Source: an uncultured Alphaproteobacteria bacterium
Lineage (GTDB): Bacteria; Pseudomonadota; Alphaproteobacteria; CAAGCB01; CAG-977
Length of the DNA: 64,000 nt
Reading direction: 5' to 3'
NCBI GenBank assembly: GCA_934277945.1
Contig: CAKQWA010000003.1
Coordinates: 1-64,000 of the forward strand
In this document: piece by piece, positions 15,862 to 24,600 of the stretch
Position numbering within the stretch: the first letter of the stretch is position 1
How the letters are laid out: each line of letters starts with the position of its first letter
The notes under the pieces: model-generated
What the model saw: only the letters and a program-made list of their open reading frames with translations
Told to the model about the DNA's origin: nothing
The model's database searches: none
Program-made: the position numbers and the translations under genes

Positions 15862-16313
15862 AGAAAAATCCCGTTGAAACCTTTTTGGGCATTTTGATTG
15901 TTTTCGTGGCGGTCTTTTTCGTGTATTTCTCCGCGAAACGCATTGATGTGCATCCCTTTTCGGGCTATCCGCTCCACGCGACCTTTTTAAAGACGGGCGG
16001 CTTGGAAACGGGCAACGACGTGCGCATCAACGGCATTAAAATCGGTACGGTCGCGTCGCTGAAACTGACGGAAGACTACACGGCGGACGTCAAACTGACC
16101 ATTAACGGCGACGTGATTCTGCCCGCCGATTCCGAAGCCGCGATTGTCGGCGACGGGCTGATGGGGGCGAAATTCGTCCAGATCGAACCGGGGAAGGACA
16201 AACGCGTTCTGAAAGCCGGCGACAAGCTGACGAAAACCAAAAATTTCAAATCCATTGAAGATTTGGTCGGCGAAGTGATTTTCATGGTCACGGGGCCCGA
16301 CGAAAAGAAATGA
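15858..16313 (+). CDS. MlaD-type MCE-domain protein, copy 2
   Basis: A 151-residue paralog of the preceding gene, with a membrane helix near 8-25 and an MCE domain showing TGGLETGNDVRINGIKIG and LMGAKFVQIEPG. It resembles canonical alphaproteobacterial MlaD, which normally sits next to a DUF2155 gene, as here. The two copies differ in most positions, so this is an old duplication or a two-component ring and not a recent repeat. Translation is coupled through the ATGA overlap. Confidence 0.88.
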   Translation: MKKNPVETFLGILIVFVAVFFVYFSAKRIDVHPFSGYPLHATFLKTGGLETGNDVRINGIKIGTVASLKLTEDYTADVKLTINGDVILPADSEAAIVGDGLMGAKFVQIEPGKDKRVLKAGDKLTKTKNFKSIEDLVGEVIFMVTGPDEKK

Positions 16314-16335
16314 TTAACGACGCAGGGAGCGCCAG

Positions 16336-17280
16336 ATGAACAAATTTTTCCTTTCCGCAAGCGCGTTGGTATTGATGATTCCCGCGGCATCGCGCGCCGC
16401 CGACATTTCCATGTCGCAGGTCGTGTTGCAGGGCTTGGACAAAGTAACGGGGCGTTTAAGCACCATGACCGTCAACGCGGGCGAAAAAACGCAGTTCGGG
16501 GCTTTGGACATTTACGCGCGCGTGTGCTATGCGCATCCGCCCGAAGAAGTGCCCGAAAACGCGGCGTTTTTGGAAATCGTCGAAAAAAAGCCGGCGGGAG
16601 AGGCGAAAGTTTTTTCGGGCTGGATGTTTTCGTCGTCGCCCGCTTTGTCCGCAATGGAGCATCCCGTTTACGACGTTTGGGTGCTGTCGTGTCAGGGCGA
16701 ACCGTTTAAAGCGCCGATTCCCGAACCGCTGGTGCTGGAACATCCGATTCCCGTCGCCGCGCCGGTTTCAAAATTAAAGGCGCAGACAAAGCCGGAAACT
16801 CAAAAAACGGTCGAGGAACAGACGAAAAAAGAAGCGGTTGAAGCGCAAACCGCGGCGACAAAAGAAGCGGCGCAAGGCGAAATCTCCGCTGAATCCGCAA
16901 CATTCGCCGTAGCGACGGATGCGGCGCAAAATGAAGCCGCCGCCGCGCCTGCGGAAACATCCGCCGTTGCAAAAGATGCGGCGCAAGGCGAAACAACCGC
17001 CGAACCTGCGGCTTTGGAACAGATTGATACGCGGGACGCCGCCGAAGATGCGGAAGCCGCGCAAGACGAGGCGGTCGTTCTGATGCCCGCGACGGAAGAA
17101 TCGGCGTCTGTCAGCGACGAACAGCCGCAAAGCGAAGCGGATGCGGTCGTTACGGATGAAGAAGCCGTGTCGGACGAAGCGATGGAAGCGGACGCCGCGC
17201 CCGCGGCGGATGACGACGAACTGCCCGCCGACGACACGCCGCACGAAGACGTGGACGAAACGGCGATTGCGGACGATTAA
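16336..17280 (+). CDS. DUF2155-domain exported protein with long acidic tail
   Basis: Residues 1-22 are a signal peptide (cleavage after ASRA). Residues about 27-130 match DUF2155: VVLQGLDKVTGRLSTMTV, CYAHPPEEVPENAAFLEI, VFSGWMFSSSPALSAMEHP and a VYDVWVLSC end. The domain is specific to alphaproteobacteria and lies next to mlaD; its function is unknown. The last 180 residues are an Ala/Glu/Asp-rich low-complexity tail with degenerate repeats around AAQGE and AAQNE. Most relatives I know lack such a tail. It follows MlaD by 22 bases and likely acts in the periplasm. Confidence 0.88.
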   Translation: MNKFFLSASALVLMIPAASRAADISMSQVVLQGLDKVTGRLSTMTVNAGEKTQFGALDIYARVCYAHPPEEVPENAAFLEIVEKKPAGEAKVFSGWMFSSSPALSAMEHPVYDVWVLSCQGEPFKAPIPEPLVLEHPIPVAAPVSKLKAQTKPETQKTVEEQTKKEAVEAQTAATKEAAQGEISAESATFAVATDAAQNEAAAAPAETSAVAKDAAQGETTAEPAALEQIDTRDAAEDAEAAQDEAVVLMPATEESASVSDEQPQSEADAVVTDEEAVSDEAMEADAAPAADDDELPADDTPHEDVDETAIADD

Positions 17281-17337
17281 GCCGTTTCAATCGGCAAGAA
17301 CCGCGTGTCTTACACCGCAATTTTCGTTGCTGTCGGT

Positions 17338-18054
17338 TTAATCGGCGCAGAGCAGGGCGGCAAGAACCGTTACGCCCGCCGTTTCCGCACGCAAAATGTG
17401 AGAACCCAATGAAATGCCCGTTGTCGCGGGCGTTTCTTTTATCAGCGCGCGTTCGGCGTTTGAAAAACCGCCTTCGCCGCCGATCAGGAACGAAACGGGC
17501 GCGTTGGCGGGAACGCCTTGCAGAGCCTGCTTGAACGACGCGCCCGCGCCGCTTTCGTCCAAATGAAACAGAATACCGTCTTCTTTCTTGCGCGCCGCCA
17601 GCATTTCTTTCAGCGTTTGCATCGGCGCGATTTGCGGCACGGTCAGGCGGCGGCTTTGCTCGCAGGCTTCGATTGCGATGCTTTCCATGCGTTCGGGATT
17701 GATTCTTTTGACGGCGGCGAAATCCGTCAGGACGGGACATAGCCGCGTTACGCCCAATTCGGTCGCCTTTTCGACCAGCCAGTCCGTGCAGTCGCGTTTC
17801 AGCGGCGTGAAATACAGCGAAACGGCGCGCGGGTGTTCCGGCGGTTTGGTTTGCGCGGCGACGGACACGCTTGCCGCTTTCTTGTCCAAAACGGCGATTT
17901 GCCCCGTGAATTCGCCGCTTTCGCCGTTGAAAAGATAAACGGAATCTCCGACGGAAGCGCGCAGAACGTTGCGCAGATAATGCGCCTGCGAATCGGACAG
18001 GGCGACGGTTTCGCCAAGAACAAGCGGGCAAGGGACGAACAGACGGATTTGCAT
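17338..18054 (-). CDS. rsmE: 16S rRNA (uracil-1498-N3)-methyltransferase
   Basis: A 238-residue SPOUT-class methyltransferase that modifies U1498 of 16S rRNA using S-adenosylmethionine. An N-terminal PUA-like domain starts RLFVPCPL and AHYLRNVLRASVGD; the knot region shows KATELGVTRLCPV, FLIGGEGGFSNAE and LGSHILRAETA, the last forming the SAM-binding trefoil knot. Length is normal. It lies 2 bases downstream of the GAF/HD-GYP gene on the same strand. Confidence 0.95.
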   Translation of the reverse strand: MQIRLFVPCPLVLGETVALSDSQAHYLRNVLRASVGDSVYLFNGESGEFTGQIAVLDKKAASVSVAAQTKPPEHPRAVSLYFTPLKRDCTDWLVEKATELGVTRLCPVLTDFAAVKRINPERMESIAIEACEQSRRLTVPQIAPMQTLKEMLAARKKEDGILFHLDESGAGASFKQALQGVPANAPVSFLIGGEGGFSNAERALIKETPATTGISLGSHILRAETAGVTVLAALLCAD

Positions 18055-18056
18055 TT

Positions 18057-19778
18057 TTATTTGACCAGAAATTCGTTGACGGGCACGTCTTCAAGTTGCG
18101 CCGCGTCCAGATATTGATCGGCGTACTCCTTGTAAACGCCGGACGTTAAAAACAGGTTGAACAGGTCGGGGTCGAGCGCCCCGCCGCGCGCCTGTTCGGA
18201 CATAATGGCGATGATTTCGCGCAGTTTGCGGAATTTTTGATGCGGGCGGTTTGTCGCGGACAGCAGTTCGTAATAATCGGCAATCGCCAAAATGCGCGCG
18301 GGGACGGACATTTCGTCGCGCGTCAGCCCGTTCGGAAAGCCCGTGCCGTCGACTTTTTCGTGATGACAGCCGGCGTATTCCACAATGTTTTTCAGTTTTT
18401 TGGGGAAAGAAATCGCTTCCAGCATTTTCACGGTCGTGACGACGTGCGCGTCCAGCCGTTTTTGTTCTTCGGCGGTCAAAACGCCATCTTTGGCGGACAG
18501 CGCGTGAATTTCGCCGTTGTTGTATTCCGCCGATATCATTTCCGGCGCGTCCTGCAACACGGGTTCGCGCGGATTTTCGGGCGGCGGCGGATTGTTTTCA
18601 AAATTTTTCATTTCCATCGGCGACAGCCCCGCCGTTTTGTCAAAGTAGCGGTGATACGTCAGTCGGGCGATTTTTTTAAGGCGCGCTTCGTCCGCGTCGG
18701 TCATCGGCTTGTCGCCCAGATTACATTCCGCAAGGAAAGCAAAATCTTCGTTAAGTTCTTTTGTTTTCAATGAAAATTCGTTCAGCAGGGCTTCGGGCGA
18801 ATTTTTGTTCGCCAGCCGCTTTTTCAGATATTCGATGTGCGCATCGCGGCGCAAAATCTCGAAGCGTTGGCGGATTTCGTGAATCCGGTTGTAAACGGTT
18901 TGCAGTTTTGACGTTTTTTCCTGCAAATAGGTCGGAATGGTGATTCTGCCGCAATCGTGCAGCCAGCACGCCAGATGAAACGCGTACCAGTCGTCTTCGC
19001 TCATGGAAAAATCCTTGAACGCGCCGTCGTCGGAATCCGCCGCCATGGCAAGCATACGGGCAATGGCGGGAACTTGTTGGCAATGCCCGCCCAGATAGAC
19101 GGATTTTTCGTCGATCGTCTGCGCAAGAACGGCAAGGAACGATTCCAAAAGGTTGCGCTGGGCGTTGACCATCAGTTGATTGTCGATGGCGACGGCGGCG
19201 TACGAACCGAGCGCTTCCAAGATGATTTCGTCCTCTTTGGTGAAATACGTCACTTCGTTCGTTTCGGGCGATTGCGCGTTAATCAACTGCAAAACGGCGA
19301 TTGTTTCGCCCGAACGGGTTTTCAGCGGCAAAGTGAGGAACGATTGGGAATGATAGCCCGACGATTCGTCGAATTTCTGCGTGCCCGAAAAATCGAATTT
19401 GTCGGTGGCGTACGCGTCCTTGACGTTGATGATTTCGTCCGCCAGCACGCAATGCGTCGCCACGTTTTTGTAATTCGGCGCGTTTGTTTCGGGATCGTAC
19501 AGGTACAAAGGCGGGAAATTGATTTCCCGATCGGACGTGCCGCCCATTTTAATGCCCAGCGAATTGTTCTGCATAATGGAGAACTTCAGCTGTTTCGTGT
19601 CTTCGTCAATCAGGTACAGCGTGCCGCCGTCCGCGCGGCATAAATCCATGCCCGCCTGAACGATGTTTTCCAAAAGCGTGTCGATATTCTGCTCCGCCGA
19701 CAGCGCGACGGCGATTTGAAAAAGTCGGTGCAGGGTTTGTTGTGACAGAAGCGTGCCTGTTTCGGAAATATCGCCCAT
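18057..19778 (-). CDS. GAF-HD-GYP protein, likely cyclic-di-GMP phosphodiesterase
   Basis: A 573-residue cytoplasmic protein. Residues 15-205 form a GAF sensor domain (ADGGTLYLIDED, HSQSFLTLPLKT, AVLQLIN). Residues 228-545 form an HD-GYP domain with LHDCGR (His274, Asp275) and HHEKVDGTGFPNG (His472 onward), so GFP replaces GYP. The family hydrolyses cyclic di-GMP. About 150 extra residues lie between the two metal-binding motifs. The start at 19778 follows GCAGGA by 8 bases; an open frame upstream to 20042 runs into the divergent pmbA gene and is not family-like. Targets are unknown. Confidence 0.88.
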   Translation of the reverse strand: MGDISETGTLLSQQTLHRLFQIAVALSAEQNIDTLLENIVQAGMDLCRADGGTLYLIDEDTKQLKFSIMQNNSLGIKMGGTSDREINFPPLYLYDPETNAPNYKNVATHCVLADEIINVKDAYATDKFDFSGTQKFDESSGYHSQSFLTLPLKTRSGETIAVLQLINAQSPETNEVTYFTKEDEIILEALGSYAAVAIDNQLMVNAQRNLLESFLAVLAQTIDEKSVYLGGHCQQVPAIARMLAMAADSDDGAFKDFSMSEDDWYAFHLACWLHDCGRITIPTYLQEKTSKLQTVYNRIHEIRQRFEILRRDAHIEYLKKRLANKNSPEALLNEFSLKTKELNEDFAFLAECNLGDKPMTDADEARLKKIARLTYHRYFDKTAGLSPMEMKNFENNPPPPENPREPVLQDAPEMISAEYNNGEIHALSAKDGVLTAEEQKRLDAHVVTTVKMLEAISFPKKLKNIVEYAGCHHEKVDGTGFPNGLTRDEMSVPARILAIADYYELLSATNRPHQKFRKLREIIAIMSEQARGGALDPDLFNLFLTSGVYKEYADQYLDAAQLEDVPVNEFLVK

Positions 19779-19925
19779 GGTGAAATCCTGCAAAGTGGCA
19801 TATACATATATAAAGCGTACAAAATGTGCGCCGGAAAAGCAACCGCGAAACAAAAAATTCAAAATTCGGGTGTGTTTGGTGTATGCTGAAAGACAATAAC
19901 GGATGAATCGGCAAGCGAGGGCGAC

Positions 19926-21260
19926 ATGGACATACGGCAGGCGGTCGGATTTATTTTGAACGAAGCGAAAAAGGCGGGGGCGGATTCGGCGGAATCTCTG
20001 GGCGTGTATTCGCGCGCTCTGTCCGCGTCGTGCCGTCTGCAAAAGACGGATTCTTTGGAAAGCGAAGAATCGTCGGGCGTTGACGTGCGCGTTTTTGCCG
20101 GCAAGCGTCAGGCGGTAGCTTCGTGCTGTATTTTAGAGCCGGAATATCTGGCAAAAACGGCGCAAACGGCGGTGGAAACCGCGAAAGCGACGCCGCAGGA
20201 CGCGTATTGCGGCTTGGCGGATCCGAACGAACAGGCGACGACGTTTCCCGATTTGGATTTGTGCGATTCGTTCGCGCCCGATACGCAAAAATTGCTTTCT
20301 TTGGCGAAAGAGGCGGAACAGGTCGCGCTGGACAATCCCGCGATTGTCAATTCGGACGGCGCGTCGGCGGATTACGCGCTGACGCAAACGTACAGGCAGT
20401 CGACGACGGGCTTTGAACGCGAAAGCGCGCGGACGCGTTTTTCGTTGAGCGCGTGCGTGCTGGCGGGCGGAGAAAATCAGTCGCGCGAAAGGGATTACGA
20501 TTATTCGTCGGCGACGTATTTTGAAGATTTGCGCGCGGCGAAAGACGTCGGCGCACAGGCGGCGGCGCGGGCGCAAAACCGTTTGGGCGCGGTGAAAATC
20601 GCTTCGGCGCGTATGCCGGTCGTGCTGGAACAAAGGGTGGCGCGGCGGTTTTTCGGCTATTTTCTGGGGGCGATCAACGGCATGGCGGCGGTGAAAAAAA
20701 CGACGTTTCTGGCGGATTGGCTGGGCAAAGCCGTTTTCGCGCCGCAAATCAGCGTTTTTGAAGACCCGTTCGTGCCGCGCGGTCTTGCATCGCGGGCGTG
20801 CGACGCGGAGGGCATCGCCTGTCAAAAAAGGCGGCTGATTGAAAACGGCGTGCTGACGACGTGGCTGACGGATTTGAACGCCGCGCGCCGCCTGAACATC
20901 GCTCCGACGGGGCACGCGGGGCGCGGATTCGGCGCCATGCCGCACGCAAGCGCGTCCAACGTGTTCGTGTCCGGCGGGCAGGGGACGTTTGAAGATTTAA
21001 CCGGCTCGGTCAAGCGCGGCTTGTTCGTGACGGACGTCATCGGCAACGGGCTGAACGCCGTGACGGGCGATTACAGTCAGGGCGTGTCCGGACGTTTGAT
21101 TGAAAACGGGCGGCTGACCGTCCCCGTGCGCGAAATGACGATAGCGGGGAATTTGAAAGACCTGTTTGCGCAAATGATTCTTGCCGACGACGCGCAGGAC
21201 GGCTATGCTGTCAGCGTGCCGACGGCGCTTTTGCCGGACGTCAGCGTTTCGGGGAAATAA
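19926..21260 (+). CDS. pmbA: TldD/PmbA-family metalloprotease subunit PmbA (TldE)
   Basis: A 444-residue PmbA. With TldD it forms a cytoplasmic protease that degrades unfolded peptides and matures some modified peptides. Family features are GVDVRVFAGKRQAVAS, a central region with AAARAQNRLGAVKI, and the C-terminal GHAGRGFGAMPHASASNVFV and VIGNGLNAVTGDYSQGVSG. PmbA itself lacks the metal site that TldD carries; tldD is not in the window. A MarR gene follows after 2 bases. Confidence 0.93.
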   Translation: MDIRQAVGFILNEAKKAGADSAESLGVYSRALSASCRLQKTDSLESEESSGVDVRVFAGKRQAVASCCILEPEYLAKTAQTAVETAKATPQDAYCGLADPNEQATTFPDLDLCDSFAPDTQKLLSLAKEAEQVALDNPAIVNSDGASADYALTQTYRQSTTGFERESARTRFSLSACVLAGGENQSRERDYDYSSATYFEDLRAAKDVGAQAAARAQNRLGAVKIASARMPVVLEQRVARRFFGYFLGAINGMAAVKKTTFLADWLGKAVFAPQISVFEDPFVPRGLASRACDAEGIACQKRRLIENGVLTTWLTDLNAARRLNIAPTGHAGRGFGAMPHASASNVFVSGGQGTFEDLTGSVKRGLFVTDVIGNGLNAVTGDYSQGVSGRLIENGRLTVPVREMTIAGNLKDLFAQMILADDAQDGYAVSVPTALLPDVSVSGK

Positions 21261-21262
21261 GG

Positions 21263-21631
21263 ATGCAGGACGAATTCAAAGGGTTGGAATTGTGGCGCAG
21301 AACGACGCTTGCGCTGGTGCGCGACAGCGACGAAGCGGATTTGTCCGCCCGTCAAAGCGCGGTGCTTCTGACCGTTTATTTGACCACGCCGCCTCATTCC
21401 GTGCGCCGCGTCGCCGAAGAATTGAACATCTCGAAACCGGCGGTGACGCGCGCGGTCGACCGGTTGAGCGCGCTGGGATTCGTCGCGCGCAAAACGGGGG
21501 CGGACGACAGGCGCAACGTGTATTTGGAACGCACGGAAAAAGGGGCGGCGTATGTGCGCGCCCTCGGCGACATCATCGCGCAAAACGCCCGTGAAGACGC
21601 TTTGCCGCCGCTTTTGACCGATTTGCCCTGA
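21263..21631 (+). CDS. MarR-family transcriptional regulator
   Basis: A 122-residue winged-helix protein, short for MarR. Recognition elements are VRRVAEELNISKPAVTRAVD (helix-turn-helix) and ARKTGADDRRNVYLERTEKG (wing). The dimerisation helices at both ends are reduced. The ligand is unknown. It is coupled to pmbA with a 2-base gap and ends 28 bases before the convergent autotransporter gene. Confidence 0.88.
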   Translation: MQDEFKGLELWRRTTLALVRDSDEADLSARQSAVLLTVYLTTPPHSVRRVAEELNISKPAVTRAVDRLSALGFVARKTGADDRRNVYLERTEKGAAYVRALGDIIAQNAREDALPPLLTDLP

Positions 21632-21658
21632 TTATTCCTTTGCCGCCTTTTTTCTTTA

Positions 21659-24600
21659 TCAGAAATTGAACCGCAGTTTCGCGCTGAACGTGTTGTTGGA
21701 ATAGCCGCTCTTGAATTCGCCGTCCCAGCCCGCAGACACTTCCACCGTGTTCGTGAAGTTGTAGGACGCGGACAGTCCGAGTTCAAAGCCGACTTTGCCG
21801 ACGTCCTCGCCTTCAACGCGGTAGGTGACGTTGTTGGGCAGGGTGACTTGCGCGTTTTCGCTCTTGTTGACGAAATCGTACGTCAGAGCCAAGCGCGCTT
21901 CGGGACGGAAAATCGCGTCCTGCGTTTCGTTCATGTAGTCTTTGGCGTAGCGACCTTCTGCAATCATCGTCAGCGTGTTCGACGTAAAGCCGCTGACTTT
22001 CTGCCCCGAACGTTCGTAGGAATCGGTCGACAGCGTGGTGAAGCGCAATCCGCCCGCCGCGCTGACAGGAGTTTGCGTGTCCAAGCCCGCCATCAACTGC
22101 GCGCTGATGAACGATCCGCCGTACGAATACATCTTTTTCAGCCCTCCGGTGAAATCCGCCGTTTCGTCCGTGTCGGAGGAACCGTAGGTCAAAACGCCCG
22201 AATAGTACCAGTTGCTCGGCTTGTACATACCGTACAGGAAGAACGCGTCGTTCGTCGTCGTCAGGGAGTGCTGTCCCGAATCCGCGTCCGAAGACGTGTT
22301 GGAATAGCCCAATCCCAAAATCAGATGTTCGGTGACGGAACCGTCGAAGCCGAACGCGAAGCCCGTCGCGTCGCCGTCAAAGCCGGAATCGCCGTCGATT
22401 TTCGATTTGGCGTAGAAAGCCTGCGCCCACGCGCCGAAATTCACGTCTTTGACCGTTCTGCCTTTCTTTTCGCGGTACTTGCGCACGCCGTAGGAATCGG
22501 CGGATTCGTATCTTTTGGTGTATCCGCTTTCCTGCGCTTTCTTGGACGGTTCGTAAGACCGGCGATAGTATTCGGAAGCGGGGACGGTGCGTTTCGTCGC
22601 GCCGCGTTTGAAATCGACCGCCTTGCCTTGCGCGTCCGACGCCGTTTCGCCGAAATAATCCGACGAATTGACGCGGCGCATTTCGCTCGCTCTTTCGGGC
22701 GCGGGCGCGTAATCCTCGTATCCGGCGGCTTTGCGGTAGCGGTCGCGGTTCATCCAGCGGGTTTCGTAGGGCGAGCCGCCGCTTCTGCCTCTGGCGCGCC
22801 AGTTGACGGGTTCGGGGGCTTTCGTCAAAGCGGGAATCAGCGCGGTCATGCGGGAATTCAGCGTTCCCATGACGCGATTTTGCATCCCGTTCGCCTGCCA
22901 AGTGCGCGCGCCCGACACGTCGGGGGACACCGCGTTCAAGGCTTTGACATAGTTCGCGCCGTCCGTTTGCGACAAATTGTGCAGATGCGACGCCAAAGCG
23001 TAAGTTTCGGACATGGCGTGCGTGAACAATCCGTCGTCCAGCATACCTTTCGCCGTCGCCGCGTCGTTTTTGTTGGAACTGTATTCTTTCGCCAGTTCCT
23101 CCGCCGTTTTGATGACGGTCAGCGAATAGCAGACGCCGTCCCCGCTTGTGCAGGAATCTTTAACGTCCCAGCGGTAGCGCAGATTATGATGCGTCGGCAG
23201 GGCGACGCCGGCGGCGTCGAAATCGGATTTGTTTTTGCCCGTGACGGCTTTGATTTCCTGTCTGTCGCTGGCGACCGCGCTGTAATCGACGGTGACGTCG
23301 AACGCCAGAGAACCCGATCCGGCAAGCGAGCCGCTTGACAGATCCAGAACGCCGCTTTCGCTGTCCAGTTCGGTGAACTTCATGGCGATCATGGCGGGGG
23401 AATCCGCCGCGCCCGCAACGTTCATCGTGCCGTTGACGAGCAGTTTGTTTTGCGCCAGATTGACGCGCGAATTGTCGTTCGTCGTCAAATTCGTCAATTC
23501 GGCGGAGTTTGAAAACGTTGTCGCGGTGTTGTCGCCCAAATCGAACGTTCCGGCGAAAATCGCCCCCGATTTGTTAATGACGTTGTTTGCGCCGTTCAAA
23601 CGGATTGTGCCGTTCGAGGTCAGTTCCGCGTCGGGATTCAGGTAAAAATGGTTGCCGACGGTGATTGTGCCGCCGATTTCCGACGTGGAGCCTTTTGCCA
23701 GATTCAGCGTGCCGAAAGAAACGGATTTTCCGCTTTCGACCAGCATTTTGCCCGCGATGTCGGCGTTTTTCAACGTGCCGGCGGGGAATTTGACTTTTTG
23801 ATTTTCGCCGACAATCAACCTGTTCAGCGAATCGGGCGTGATTTCGGAATAATCCGCCGCGTCGCCCGTCAGGGTCAGCACGCCGTCGCCGCCCGTTTTT
23901 AAGGAGCCGTAGATTTCGTTTGTCGAAACGTTCGCGGAAACGGTCAGTTTGGCGTTCGATCCCGCGTGCGAGGTGCCGATTCTGTCAAAGAACGAATCGG
24001 ACAGGATGTGCGCCGCGCCGTTGTCCATATACAGATCTTTGATGTTCAGCGCGCCGCTTAAATTCGCGACGGCGCCGTCGGCGATGACGTTCAGCGTTTG
24101 CAGCGTCGTCGATCCCGAAAAAACGGAATTGCCCGCGCTTTCCAAATACAGATTTTTGCCTTCGCCGCTGATCGTTCCAGTCGATTGCACGGTTTCCGTG
24201 TATAGAGTGTCCGTGTCCGCCAGCGACAAAACGCCTTCGTTTTTAATGTTTTTGATCAGCGAACGCACGGCGCTGTTCGCAATGCCGACGGTCGCGCCTT
24301 TTTCAATATGCAGATTTTTCAGGTAGTTGCCGTTCACGATGCCCGTGTGCACGGAAAAATTCGCGCCGCTTTTCGCGCGCAGCGTGCCGTCGCCCTTGAC
24401 GTATCCGTCGTCGGTGTAAAAAGAGATTCTGTCGTAAACGTTCAAAACGGCGTCGTCGTTTAACGTCAGCGAAGAACCGCCGTTTGTAAACAGCAGGGTG
24501 TTAAGGGAGTGTTCGTTGCCGTTCAAAACCAGCGTTGTCGCCTGCATTCTGTTCAGCCCGTCGATTTTTGACGTCGCGTCCAAATCGACGGAAGATACGG

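Noticed and set aside
19779..20042. N-terminal extension of the GAF/HD-GYP protein by 88 residues
   Set aside because: The extension overlaps the divergent pmbA start, has no GAF similarity, and a well-placed ribosome-binding site precedes 19778.
21848..23338. A 496-codon plus-strand frame
   Set aside because: It is antisense to the barrel and linker of the autotransporter and has no family features.
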